A stretch of 13,965 nt of DNA from Pseudomonadales bacterium (GCA_020442965.1 JAGRJB010000326.1:1-13965), one strand, 5' to 3'; shown: positions 1 through 7,625, counted from the stretch's first letter. Made by a program: numbers and translations. The notes: generated from the letters alone by a model not told the origin.

Positions 1-676
1 CCACCAGCAGCACCAGCGCCAGCTTGCCCCAATTGAGCGGACGATCGTCGGGTTCCGAGCCGATGTGCGCCATCGCCTTACGCATCAGCGCGTAGTTAGC
101 CAGACCCAGCACCAGACCGATCGAGCACACCGCGAACGCGATGTGCCAGCCGAGTTCGTTGCCGTAGTGAGCGTTGACGTAATCCTTGAGCCACGGCGTC
201 AGCAATTGCGAAATCATCGCGCCCAGGTTGACCGCCATGTAGTAGATCGTGAACGCGCTGTCTATCTTTGAGTCGTTACCTTCGTAGATCTTGCGAACGA
301 GGTTTCCGGCGTTGGCCTTGAACAGACCGTTACCGACCACGATCACGCCGAGCGCACAAAAGAGAAACCACACGCTCTCGCCGGGTACAACCATCAGCGC
401 GTAGCCGATGGCGAGGATCACGGCCCCGATGAGCATCGTGCGTCGCGTACCCAGTATCTTGTCGCCGATCCAGCCGCCGATCGCCGGCGCCACGTAGATA
501 AGCGCCGCCGCAGCCCCCCAGACGAGCGTCGCGCGTTCGTCGGGAAACCCCAGGCGCTGCACCATGTAGTACACGATCAGCGCCTGCATGCCGTAGTAGC
601 CGAAGCGCTCCCACATCTCGATCAGAAAGACAGTAGTAAATGAGCGCGTCTGGCCGGGAGGAGAGTTAGTGTTCAT
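1..676 (-). CDS. POT-family proton-dependent oligopeptide symporter, N-terminal part
   Basis: The start codon is at 676 and the frame stays open to the left edge, giving about 225 visible residues of a protein that is normally about 450-500. Residues 20-29 carry the POT signature ExxERFxYYG (E20, E23, R24, Y27, Y28), the proton-coupling motif of the DtpA/PepT family. GGWIGDKILGTRRT follows at about 67-80, a major-facilitator loop motif, and the FKANAGNL segment further on is also typical of Dtp proteins. About six hydrophobic segments are visible, matching the first half of a 12-14-helix inner-membrane carrier. The family imports di- and tripeptides with protons; the exact substrate here is unknown. 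The start is preceded by only a weak GGAC ribosome site, but the ERFGYYG motif falls at the usual distance from the N-terminus. The C-terminal half lies outside the window. Confidence 0.93.
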   Translation of the reverse strand, partial: MNTNSPPGQTRSFTTVFLIEMWERFGYYGMQALIVYYMVQRLGFPDERATLVWGAAAALIYVAPAIGGWIGDKILGTRRTMLIGAVILAIGYALMVVPGESVWFLFCALGVIVVGNGLFKANAGNLVRKIYEGNDSKIDSAFTIYYMAVNLGAMISQLLTPWLKDYVNAHYGNELGWHIAFAVCSIGLVLGLANYALMRKAMAHIGSEPDDRPLNWGKLALVLLV

Positions 677-1319
677 TGGCAGGTCCAGCTCAAAGGTGGC
701 GATATCGCGAGCGTAACGCAATTCACGGTCCAGTATCCGGCTTGCAGCGCCAAATGGCGGGCCAGCCCGCTCACCGAGCGCCCCGATTGCTGACGCAATG
801 GGAAATCGATCCGAATGAAGAGCTGCGCGACGGCGATGTTCAACACGGTGAACGTCGAGGGACTGGAGGATCTCGGCAAGCACGGTGCGGTGTGCGTCGA
901 CCCGTTAGTGGGCATCACGTACCACGAAAACATTGCCGAGACGCGCTGTGCACGGCTCACGTCGTTAGAGAAGGTCGCCGGAATCCTGCCACGCCAAAGC
1001 CTGGGGTAGGCGTTGATGATCCGTGCGTCCGAAACGTCAAACTGAAAGTTCGCGTCTGGAGCGAGGCGCCGCCTTCGCGCTGACCGCACAGCCAGCTATT
1101 TTCAGATGCGCGCCGCCATCATCGTTTCGCCATCATCGTTTTATTAGGCTATCTCTGCGGCTGCTTGGCGGCGCGCAGTAGTGCCGGTCACGTCACTATC
1201 TTGCTTGGCTGGACCGGGAGTCCGTTAGACCGGGTTTGGCCCGTTACTGCGAGTCGCAAACGACCGCTCCCGATGATCCAGAATGAGTTGATTCTGAGAG
1301 TTTCGCCATCCATTGGTGA
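677..1319. other. Stretch without a convincing gene
   Basis: Between the peptide symporter and the antitoxin gene I find no recognisable gene. Open frames do cross 673-1089 on the minus strand (its stop overlaps the symporter ATG as ATGA) and 815-1009 on the plus strand; both share the same third codon position, which is GC-rich, so base composition alone cannot tell which, if either, is coding. The plus frame is interrupted upstream by a TGA at 791-793. Neither product resembles a family I know. The stretch may be a decayed gene or a leader region of the symporter. The right-hand part (about 1090-1319) is non-coding and holds a short tandem repeat and the promoter of the toxin-antitoxin pair. 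Confidence 0.4.
1114..1141. repeat. Tandem duplication of 14 bp
   Basis: The unit CGCCATCATCGTTT occurs twice back to back without a mismatch (1114-1127 and 1128-1141). It lies in the gene-free stretch and looks like a simple slippage duplication; no function is evident. Confidence 0.8.
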
Positions 1320-1348
1320 TTGTTTTCCGGGATGCCTTACTGTAAAGT
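1320..1348 (+). promoter_or_regulatory. Putative sigma-70 promoter of the vapBC pair
   Basis: A TTGTTT -35-like box (1320-1325) and a TAAAGT -10-like box (1343-1348) are separated by exactly 17 bp. Transcription would begin near 1355, leaving a short leader that contains the AGGAG ribosome site at 1363-1367. The match to consensus is partial (3 of 6 and 4 of 6), but the position relative to the operator and the start codon makes sense. Confidence 0.4.
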
Positions 1349-1352
1349 AAGG
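1335..1352. promoter_or_regulatory. Inverted repeat, likely VapB/VapBC operator
   Basis: CCTTACT (1335-1341) and AGTAAGG (1346-1352) are exact inverted copies around a 4-bp spacer GTAA. The repeat covers the putative -10 box and sits 21 bp before the antitoxin GTG start. Antitoxins with an AbrB-type fold usually bind such palindromes with their toxin and repress their own operon, so this is the natural autoregulatory site; that role is inferred from position. Confidence 0.55.
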
Positions 1353-1373
1353 ATTTTCCGTCAGGAGACTGTC

Positions 1374-1616
1374 GTGGCCACCGCAACGTTGACGACCAAG
1401 GGGCAAATCACGATCCCGGTGGAGGTGCGTGCCTCCCTTGGCGTGGATGCCGGGGACCGCGTGGAGTTTGTCGAGATTGCGCCTGGGCGCTATGAGTTTA
1501 TCGCCGCGACACGCTCGGTAATTGCCTTGAAGGGAATGTTCGGCAGACGGCGCAAAGCCGTTTCGATTGCCGACATGAATGCTGCAATCGCCCGGCGGGG
1601 AGCTGCGGCAAAGTGA
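1374..1616 (+). CDS. vapB: VapB-type antitoxin with AbrB/MazE swapped-hairpin DNA-binding domain
   Basis: This gene encodes an 80-residue protein that should neutralise the PIN toxin encoded next to it and bind the operator in front of the operon. Residues 3-45 form the SpoVT/AbrB domain, recognised by TLTTKGQITIPVEVRASLGV and the following GDRVEF beta strand. The rest (about 46-80) is the basic, helical tail that normally wraps the toxin active site. I chose the GTG at 1374 because AGGAG lies six bases before it and because domains of this family begin within a few residues of the start; the frame does extend back to a TTG at 1320, but that would place the operator palindrome inside the gene. 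Its stop overlaps the toxin start by four bases (GTGA), so the two are translationally coupled. Confidence 0.9.
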   Translation: MATATLTTKGQITIPVEVRASLGVDAGDRVEFVEIAPGRYEFIAATRSVIALKGMFGRRRKAVSIADMNAAIARRGAAAK

Positions 1617-2008
1617 TTGGACTCGATACCAACGTCCTGATCCGCTACATCATGCAAGATGATATTAAGCAGTCGCCGCTGGCAACTCGAATAGTCGAAT
1701 CACTTACCGCGGAGTCGCCCGGTTTCGTGCCTTTGGTTGCGATCGTGGAGATGGCTTGGGTACTTTCCTCTGCCTATGAGCTGAGCCGATCTCAGCTGAT
1801 AGAAGCATTTGAGGCGCTCCTTCGGACCAAAGAACTTGTGGTCGAACGCGGTGAAACCGTCTGGAAAGGCCTTCGCCTCTTACAGCGCTCCGGTGGAGAC
1901 TTTGCCGACTGCCTGATCGCCTGCTCAGCAGAGGCAGCAGGTTGCGCAAAGACGATGACATTCAATCGTGGCGCGGCGAGGAACGGCGGAATGACGCTGG
2001 CGTCATAA
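1613..2008 (+). CDS. vapC: VapC-type PIN-domain ribonuclease toxin
   Basis: The product is a 131-residue PIN-domain protein, a metal-dependent endoribonuclease that in this family cuts tRNA or rRNA when freed from its antitoxin. LDTNVLIRY at 4-12 supplies the first catalytic Asp (D5), E46 in VAIVEMAWVL the Glu, and GGDFADCLIA at 94-103 the acidic pair D96/D99. The fourth position, normally the Asp of a TFDR-type motif, reads TFNRGAA here, so N118 stands in its place; some PIN proteins tolerate this, but activity may be altered. The GTG start at 1613 overlaps the antitoxin stop, and position 1 leads directly into the IGLDTN strand, as usual. The length is normal for VapC. The 134 bp after it hold no gene that I can see. 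Confidence 0.92.
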   Translation: MIGLDTNVLIRYIMQDDIKQSPLATRIVESLTAESPGFVPLVAIVEMAWVLSSAYELSRSQLIEAFEALLRTKELVVERGETVWKGLRLLQRSGGDFADCLIACSAEAAGCAKTMTFNRGAARNGGMTLAS

Positions 2009-2142
2009 GTCGGCAGAAATCATTGAAAGCACGATCGCATGGTCAATGTTGGCGAGAAAGCAGAGGATCATCTTCGCAACGCGCAAAACCTTCCATACGG
2101 AAGCTAGAGTTCGCCCGGCAGCGGTCGGTAGGCAACTCCCAA

Positions 2143-2919
2143 CTACGGTAGTTTTGCTGGTGTTGCTGCCGACGGTCGCGCCGCCGGCGTCGACTTCGCG
2201 AACGGCACCAGCATCGGCACTGTCCGCTGGTAGTCGCGATACTGGCTACCGAGGCTGGCTAGCAAATCGCGCTCTTCGAGGTAGCGGACCGCGACCACGA
2301 TGTAGCCGGTTGTTATTGCCGCGAACAACAAGTGACCCTGGCTCATGGTGGGCGTAGCCCAGAACGCAATCAAAAAGCCCAGCATCAGTGGATGCCGCAA
2401 GATCCGATAGTAGCCGCGAGTAACAAATGGCAAGTGATCATAGGGCTGCCCGCGAGCGTGCAGCCAGACTTGGCGCAGACCGAACAGATCGAAATGGCTG
2501 ATCAGGAACGAGCCGGTCAGCACGATCAGCCAGCCGGCCGCAGACACGGCAAACAACAGGATGTAAAGCGATTCGGCTTCGACCTGCCAGACGAGCGTCG
2601 GCAATGGCTGCCACCAAATGAACAAGGCGATGAGTGCGAGGCTTGAAAAGAGTACATACGTGCTGCGCTCCACCGCCGCCGGCACGAGACGTGTCCACCA
2701 GCGCTTGAACGCCGGCCTCGCCATCAGGCTGTGCTGCACGGCGAACAAAGCCAGCAGGCCAACGTTGATCAACAGCGACGTCGTAAGGCCGGCTGCACGC
2801 CCATTGTCGAGGTGTTTCGGTACGCCGAGGCCGGCGACGAAACCGATTGCATACAGGAAAGTCACAAAGAACAGTGCGTAGCAGACGGCGCCGTAAACCA
2901 GGGTCAGTAAGCGCGACAT
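2143..2919 (-). CDS. mddA: MddA-like methanethiol S-methyltransferase (ICMT/NnrU-type membrane methyltransferase)
   Basis: A 258-residue inner-membrane protein with five to six hydrophobic helices. It closely follows the pattern I know for MddA, which methylates methanethiol with S-adenosylmethionine to give dimethyl sulfide: FLYAIGFVAGLGVPKHLD at 21-38, QHSLMARPAFKRWWTRLVP at 62-80, ERSTYVL at 84-90, and SHFDLFGLRQVW at 141-152. The SAM-binding part of the isoprenylcysteine methyltransferase fold is visible as RHPLMLGFL (175-183) and the LEERDL motif (214-219). The ATG at 2919 is preceded by GGAGG at nine bases; the frame extends upstream to 3186, but that part is not membrane-like and runs into the neighbouring regulator. 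The last 18 residues are a Pro/Ala-rich tail. It is divergent from an AraC-type regulator across 136 bp. Related NnrU/ICMT enzymes with other acceptors remain possible. Confidence 0.82.
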   Translation of the reverse strand: MSRLLTLVYGAVCYALFFVTFLYAIGFVAGLGVPKHLDNGRAAGLTTSLLINVGLLALFAVQHSLMARPAFKRWWTRLVPAAVERSTYVLFSSLALIALFIWWQPLPTLVWQVEAESLYILLFAVSAAGWLIVLTGSFLISHFDLFGLRQVWLHARGQPYDHLPFVTRGYYRILRHPLMLGFLIAFWATPTMSQGHLLFAAITTGYIVVAVRYLEERDLLASLGSQYRDYQRTVPMLVPFAKSTPAARPSAATPAKLP

Positions 2920-3021
2920 GGGGTGAATCCTCCAGTACGAGCGAATGCTCGAGAACCATGTCAGTCTTGCGTGATGGCGACGATAGGACAATGACTCGGA
3001 CACCGGCCTGAATGACCGAAG

Positions 3022-3042
3022 CACCGCGCGGCTTATGCGGTG
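3022..3042. promoter_or_regulatory. Inverted repeat in the mddA/araC-type intergenic region
   Basis: CACCGC (3022-3027) and GCGGTG (3037-3042) are exact inverted copies 9 bp apart, immediately followed by a GATAAT box (3042-3047), 8 bp before the regulator start. A shorter hairpin CGAGC-GAAT-GCTCG lies at 2938-2951 in the leader of the methyltransferase. Either could be a regulator site for the divergent pair; six-base arms are common by chance in GC-rich DNA. Confidence 0.25.
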
Positions 3043-3055
3043 ATAATGGCCGACC

Positions 3056-3997
3056 ATGGACGTGATATCCGACGCACTGCGACAGGTTCGGCTCAGCGGG
3101 GCGGTATTGTTCCGTATCGAGGTTGGCGCACCTTGGGCGGTCCTGACTTCCACAACGCTGGCACTGCCACCGCCGGCAACACACATGGCGACATTTCACG
3201 TTGTACTCGATGGCGAGTGCTGGGTTGGCCACCAGGATGAACCCAAACGACGGCTAACTGCCGGTGAGGCAGTCATCCTGCCGCGCACCGTTCAGCATTT
3301 TCTCGGTGACGCGGCCGGTCGGACTCCAGCAGACACCACCGAACTGATTGGCAAGCGGCCGTTGTCCAAGTTGCACGATGTGAAGTGGGGCGGCGACGGT
3401 CCACGCACCCGTCTCCTATGCGGGTTTCTTGGCTATGAGCCGGCCATGTTCTCGCCGTTGTTCGACGCTCTACCAACCTTGTTCGTTGTCCGACTTGCCG
3501 GTGATGGCGCCACGCCTGCGCTCGATCCCTTGCTTGCCTATGCGGAAGACCAGATCATTTCCCGGCGACCAGGGTCTGTCGAACTGCGAGTCAGAATGGC
3601 AGAACTACTGTTTATCGAGGCGCTTCGTCGCCATATGGCGCTCCTTCGAGCCGATGAATTCGGCTGGCTGGCGGGAGTCCGCGACCCGCTGGTAGGCCGC
3701 GCGCTGTCCCTGCTACACACGTCACCCGGACAGGCGTGGACGATGAGCGCGCTGGCACAGTCCGCCGCATCTTCGCGATCGGTGCTGACCGAGCGATTTC
3801 AGACGCTACTCGGCGAGCCGCCGATGCAATACCTGACTAACTGGAGGATGCGTTTAGCAGCGCGCAGACTTCGCGACAGCCGCGACAACATTGCGCAAAT
3901 CGCCGCTGGAGTCGGCTATGGCTCGTCGGTCGCTTTCCAGCGGGCTTTCAAGCGCTGCATGCACACGACACCCGCTGCCTGGCGCCGCTCAATCTGA
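3056..3997 (+). CDS. AraC-family transcriptional regulator with Cupin_6 sensor domain
   Basis: A 313-residue cytoplasmic regulator. Residues 1-200 follow the Cupin_6 type of AraC protein: it opens with MDVISDALRQVRLSGAVLF, then ATFHVVLDGECWV (about 45-57) and LTAGEAVILPRTVQH (67-81), a beta-barrel ligand pocket. Residues about 213-310 are the AraC double helix-turn-helix, with WTMSALAQSAASSRSVLTERF as the first recognition unit and IAQIAAGVGYGSSVAFQRAFKR as the second, the latter containing the well-conserved GY-S-F-RAFKR core. The start has no clear Shine-Dalgarno sequence, but the MDV-SD-LR opening is typical of the family, which fixes it. Because it diverges from the methyltransferase gene it is the best candidate for controlling that gene and itself; the effector is unknown. 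Confidence 0.92.
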   Translation: MDVISDALRQVRLSGAVLFRIEVGAPWAVLTSTTLALPPPATHMATFHVVLDGECWVGHQDEPKRRLTAGEAVILPRTVQHFLGDAAGRTPADTTELIGKRPLSKLHDVKWGGDGPRTRLLCGFLGYEPAMFSPLFDALPTLFVVRLAGDGATPALDPLLAYAEDQIISRRPGSVELRVRMAELLFIEALRRHMALLRADEFGWLAGVRDPLVGRALSLLHTSPGQAWTMSALAQSAASSRSVLTERFQTLLGEPPMQYLTNWRMRLAARRLRDSRDNIAQIAAGVGYGSSVAFQRAFKRCMHTTPAAWRRSI

Positions 3998-4241
3998 CTG
4001 CGACACGAGCAAGCGACGCTTGTAGTGCACCAACGCTACAGTGGGTGCGCCACGGAACCATGGCGCCTGCCCGCCCGACATGCGCGGCCTGAACCGCGTA
4101 CCGTCGGCATCTGGCTCCCACTACGCAAGTGACTGTCGTGTCGGCCAGGTCAGTTGCTGGGACAGAGACGCCGAGGCACTGCTCGAGCCGCCCGGCGGGG
4201 CGCTGAGACATTGCGAGCGGCAATGAGTCGGGGCACCTCCG

Positions 4242-6632
4242 CTACTGATCACCGAATGCATAGGTCGCCGTCAGGCCGAAGGTCGCCTTCTCGCCTTGGC
4301 TCACGTTGAACAGGAATCGTAGCGGCGCCGTGTCCGGTGGCTGATTGATGGTGGTCGTAACGTATTCCTTGTCGAAGATATTCCGTCCCCACAATGCGAG
4401 ATCGAGCGGCCCGCGGCGCAGCCCGATACGCGCATTGGTCAGTGTGCGTGATGGGATTTCAGCAAATGGAATGCTCAGCGGTGCAGTGCTCGAGGTGTAG
4501 CTAACATCGCCTCGCGCGTACATCGACCACTCCCCGTTCAGGGCTTTGGCGAACGAGGCATAGGCGCTTGCCAGCTTCTCCGGCGCACGCGGCAACGACT
4601 GCCCCGACACATCCGGCAACAGTGCGCCACGAAAGGTCAGGGACGGACAGAAGCCGGCAGCTAGTCCGGCAGCGTTGCCGCAGTAACGCGCTACGCCGGG
4701 GTCCGGTGTGCCGCTGTCGAACTCCGTGGGCGAGTACGAATAGGTCATGCCCAGCCGCCACGCCTCGTTGACGCTGTAGTTCAGCGCGAGCTCGAAGCCC
4801 TTGGCCTCGGCGCCGCCGAGATTCTGGATCAGGTTGGCGATCAACGGCGCCGGCGGCGTCGCCGAAATCTGGATACCCTTGTAATCGATCAGGAAGATAG
4901 AGAACTCACTGCTCAGCCGCCGATCGAGCCATTCCGCCTTCCAGCCCAACTCATACGTCTTGTTAGTGGCCGGTTGATAGGTCTGCAGATCGGCTGGCAC
5001 AGGCAGGCGCGCGACAGCATCGAAAGTGGGGTTGAAATAGCCCGAGATAACCCCTTTGGCGGCCGATGCATAGAAGCGCTGCGACGGCGTGAACGCGTAG
5101 TCGGCGTGAAAGCGCCAGCTGGTGTACTTGAAGGTACCCTCCTGCAGGGAGGCGGCACCGGCCGGCACGCTGTACTGTGAGCGGTCTTCCTTGTCGCGCC
5201 GCAGTTCACCGCCCACGGTCACAGAATCGGTAATGTCGTACTCCAGCGAGCCAAAATAGGCGAACTGCTTGTCCTCGCGCTCCAGGTTGCCAGCGACGAA
5301 CATGTTGTTAGCTGGGTCCGTATAGGCCACACCGCCCGGCAGCAGACCAAAGCCGAACAGGTCGCGCGGCACCTCGCCGACTGCGAGATTGCGGCCATCG
5401 AAGACCACGCGCGACAGGCTGTTGTAGTCGTTCTTGAAGTTGAATACACCTAACGCCCAGCGCAGCTGCACATCCTGGCGGCTCTCGAGGCGCAGCTCTT
5501 CGCTGGTCGTGCTGGTCGTTCCCTTACCTGAGCCGATGAAATACGGCACCGCCTGCGTACGCAGAATGGTTGTAGGCGCCGCGAGATTGACGATCGAGTA
5601 GACATCGCCCGCACCATCATTCGCGCCGAGCGTGTAGTCGGAGAAGTTCTCTGTGTCTGCCTGGTAGCGCGCCACCTGTGCCTTGAGAGACACCGGACCA
5701 AAGTCGTAGCCTGCGTCGAGCGAGGCGAGCGTCACTTTCCGCGCGAACGCTAACGAGTCCGGATTGGCCGCGAGCGTGCTGCGGGCGGGGACCTCGCCGC
5801 AAATTGCGCTGAGCGGCAACCCGGGCGGACCGCAGTTGTACCCCGGCGCAAAGTACGCCGATGAGGAATCGCGCGTGTCATCGGTGTGGTAACCGAACAG
5901 TCGGAAATTCAGAGCCTCGGTCGGCTGCCAGTCGATGACACCCGAGACGTTCTTGGTCTCGTAACCGCCGAGATTGTTGTTACGATCGGCCGCGTTCTTC
6001 CAGCTACCATCGAAGGTGTTGTAACTGAGGGCGAGTCGCCCGCGCAGCGTGTCACTGATCGGGCCCGATACCATCAGCTTGGCTTCGTAGCGTTCGTCGG
6101 TGCCGACCGTGCCGGTGACAGTCGAGCGGAAATTCTGTGTCGGTGCGGCCGGCACATAGTTGATAGCACCGTTGAACGCGTTGCGTCCGTAGAGCGCCGA
6201 CTGCGGTCCCTTGACGATCTCGATCCGGTCGACGTCGAGAATTTCGAGGTTGGTAGCGTTGAGGTTGGAAAGGTAAACGCCGCCGTAGAACACCGCGACA
6301 TTGCGGTCGGGGCTGTTGAGATTGGTCTGCGACAGGCCACGAATCACGGGTGTGCCGAGCTGACTCTGAATCGCATCAAAGTACGTAAGCCCGGGAGTGA
6401 ACATCGCGACATCCTGCAGGCTCTGAACGCCGCGCTGTTCGATGTCGGCGCTGCTCAGCACCGAAACCGCGACCGGTACTTCGATGAGTGTCTCGGTGCG
6501 CTTGCGCGCCGTGACGACGATTTCCTCCAGCGCCACTGCGCCGGCAGGCTCCTGAGCGGCCAGGTAGGAACTGAACGGACTACTCAGGACCACGACACCG
6601 AGTGCCGTCAACAACGCACGCTTGCAGTTCAT
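4242..6632 (-). CDS. TonB-dependent outer-membrane receptor
   Basis: A 796-residue outer-membrane transporter driven by the TonB-ExbB-ExbD complex. Residues 1-26 are a signal peptide (basic MNCKRALL, hydrophobic LGVVVLSS, cleavage after about A26). A TonB-box-like EEIVVTA sits at 36-42. The plug domain covers about 45-165, with VPVAVSVLSSADIEQRG, the DRIEIVKGPQSALYGRNAFNGAINYV block at 135-160 and VIRGL at 96-100. The remainder is the beta barrel of alternating aromatic strands, ending in ATFGLTATYAFGDQ; the last strand is followed by DQ, not by a terminal Phe. I chose the ATG at 6632 because AGGGG lies just upstream and the signal peptide begins there; an upstream start at 6755 would put 41 non-signal residues in front of it. 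Receptors of this plug type carry siderophores, vitamins, glycans or aromatic and lipid-like compounds, so the substrate stays open. The iclR gene lies upstream in the same direction. Confidence 0.95.
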   Translation of the reverse strand: MNCKRALLTALGVVVLSSPFSSYLAAQEPAGAVALEEIVVTARKRTETLIEVPVAVSVLSSADIEQRGVQSLQDVAMFTPGLTYFDAIQSQLGTPVIRGLSQTNLNSPDRNVAVFYGGVYLSNLNATNLEILDVDRIEIVKGPQSALYGRNAFNGAINYVPAAPTQNFRSTVTGTVGTDERYEAKLMVSGPISDTLRGRLALSYNTFDGSWKNAADRNNNLGGYETKNVSGVIDWQPTEALNFRLFGYHTDDTRDSSSAYFAPGYNCGPPGLPLSAICGEVPARSTLAANPDSLAFARKVTLASLDAGYDFGPVSLKAQVARYQADTENFSDYTLGANDGAGDVYSIVNLAAPTTILRTQAVPYFIGSGKGTTSTTSEELRLESRQDVQLRWALGVFNFKNDYNSLSRVVFDGRNLAVGEVPRDLFGFGLLPGGVAYTDPANNMFVAGNLEREDKQFAYFGSLEYDITDSVTVGGELRRDKEDRSQYSVPAGAASLQEGTFKYTSWRFHADYAFTPSQRFYASAAKGVISGYFNPTFDAVARLPVPADLQTYQPATNKTYELGWKAEWLDRRLSSEFSIFLIDYKGIQISATPPAPLIANLIQNLGGAEAKGFELALNYSVNEAWRLGMTYSYSPTEFDSGTPDPGVARYCGNAAGLAAGFCPSLTFRGALLPDVSGQSLPRAPEKLASAYASFAKALNGEWSMYARGDVSYTSSTAPLSIPFAEIPSRTLTNARIGLRRGPLDLALWGRNIFDKEYVTTTINQPPDTAPLRFLFNVSQGEKATFGLTATYAFGDQ

Positions 6633-6720
6633 CACCGCCCCTTTTGGCAAACCGACCCCCAACACGCAAGATATAGATGAACCTGTTGCGGCACGATCAT
6701 GAGCAAAACAAATCCGGCGC

Positions 6721-6742
6721 TTGATTCCAATATTGGAATCAA
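6721..6742. promoter_or_regulatory. Perfect 22-bp palindrome, probable IclR operator for the receptor gene
   Basis: The half site TTGATTCCAAT (6721-6731) is followed directly by its exact reverse complement (6732-6742), giving a fully symmetric 22-bp site with no spacer. It lies 22 bp after the iclR stop and 89 bp before the receptor ATG, in the only non-coding gap between them. IclR-family proteins bind short palindromes with TTCC/GGAA-type cores (the E. coli aceBAK site has TGGAAAT-type arms), and this site has TTCCAATATTGGAA at its centre. The operator role is inferred. A terminator is less likely since the palindrome is AT-rich with no loop and no uninterrupted T run after it. Confidence 0.65.
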
Positions 6743-6764
6743 CTGGTGGTGACAAAACCGGGGT

Positions 6765-7532
6765 TCAGGTGCTACGGGCCGCCTCGAGCGCGCGAAGATA
6801 CTGGTCGCGTTCACGAACGACGATGCGCAACAACCGTTGCTCCTCGACCCGTAACCTATCGCTCGGCGCACCGATGAGGATGGCACCCATGCGCCGCGGC
6901 GCGAGTGTGATCGGAATCGGCCAGGCCAACATCGACCAGCCATCCGCGGTCAGGTTGTAGCCAGCGACGTAGCCCACCTCACGATGCGTGCGTACGCACT
7001 TGAGCACGTCGTTTGCAGTTTCGAAATTGCGCCCCAGGCGCTCCTGGCGTTTGCGGCACAACCTGACGAGTGCGCGAACATCCGCATCCGCCACAGTCAT
7101 CGCGATGGCGATCCCAGGCGTTGAAAATGGTGGCGCACGACCATCGGCCAACAAGGATCCGGGGCGCACGCCGATTCCGCTCATGAGGAGCGCAATACGA
7201 ACGTGGCGACCGCTAGGCACCCAGATCGATACATAGTGCCCGGTCGTCCTGCGCAGCTTCGCGACGAACTGTCGTATCGGCAACGAACGACAGGCCACAT
7301 CGGCCAGACGCTCACCCAGCTCCCCGAGACGTGTACCGATCGAATAGCAACATCCGGCCGCATCGAAATCGACGTAGCCGAGCGCAACGAGCTTGCGCAG
7401 GATCCGGTACATGCTCGAGGCTGGAATCGCCAGCGCATGCGCCAGTTGTTCGTTGGTAAGCGGCTGCGCAGCCACACTCAGATGCTCGAGCGCACCCAGG
7501 CTGCGTCCGACCGCTCGGGAACTCTCCGGCAT
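6765..7532 (-). CDS. IclR-family transcriptional regulator
   Basis: A 255-residue regulator. The N-terminal winged helix covers about residues 6-65: SRAVGRSLGALEHLSVA is the first helix, PLTNEQLAHALAIPASSMYRILRKLVALGYV (25-54) the helix-turn-helix and wing, and the short YSIGTRLGELGERL linker (63-76) is typical of the family. Residues about 80-250 are the IclR effector domain, with GHYVSIWVPSGRHVRIALL, the STPGIAIAM stretch at 137-145 and VGYVAGYNLTADGWSMLAWPI (186-206). Family members repress or activate catabolic genes in response to small carbon compounds. It lies between, and in the same direction as, the receptor gene, and is divergent from the hydrolase operon across 93 bp, so it is positioned to control both sides. 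The ATG at 7532 has only a weak ribosome site. Confidence 0.92.
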   Translation of the reverse strand: MPESSRAVGRSLGALEHLSVAAQPLTNEQLAHALAIPASSMYRILRKLVALGYVDFDAAGCCYSIGTRLGELGERLADVACRSLPIRQFVAKLRRTTGHYVSIWVPSGRHVRIALLMSGIGVRPGSLLADGRAPPFSTPGIAIAMTVADADVRALVRLCRKRQERLGRNFETANDVLKCVRTHREVGYVAGYNLTADGWSMLAWPIPITLAPRRMGAILIGAPSDRLRVEEQRLLRIVVRERDQYLRALEAARST

Positions 7533-7625
7533 GACCGCATTCTAGTGCAGCTCGAGCGCCGCGTCGTGGCAACCTTGCACCCGCAGAGCGAATTACGCTA
7601 CGTTGCCGTGAACAGGGAGACATTC

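Noticed and set aside
1320..1373. TTG start for the antitoxin
   Set aside because: The added residues lack family match and cover the promoter and operator; AGGAG supports the GTG at 1374.
2920..3186. Longer N-terminus for the MddA-like protein
   Set aside because: It has no membrane or family pattern, overlaps the divergent regulator gene, and a GGAGG site marks the ATG at 2919.
2438..3232. Minus-strand open frame of 264 residues across the methyltransferase
   Set aside because: It is out of frame with the MddA-like gene, is Arg/Cys-rich without domain pattern, and also covers the divergent promoter region.
4190..4215. GC-rich CCGCC-C-GGCGG repeat as a terminator of the receptor or AraC-type gene
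   Set aside because: The loop is a single base and no T run follows; it is most likely chance in GC-rich DNA.
5886..6680. Plus-strand open frame of 264 residues antisense to the receptor gene
   Set aside because: It lies wholly opposite the receptor plug, has no recognisable domain, and arises from the mirrored GC-rich third positions of a strong gene.
6633..6755. Longer N-terminus for the TonB receptor
   Set aside because: It would put 41 residues in front of a clear signal peptide, ignore the AGGGG ribosome site, and cover the 22-bp palindrome.
7203..7625. Longer N-terminus for the alpha/beta hydrolase
   Set aside because: The extension is antisense to the iclR gene, and the signal peptide and ribosome site place the start at 7626.
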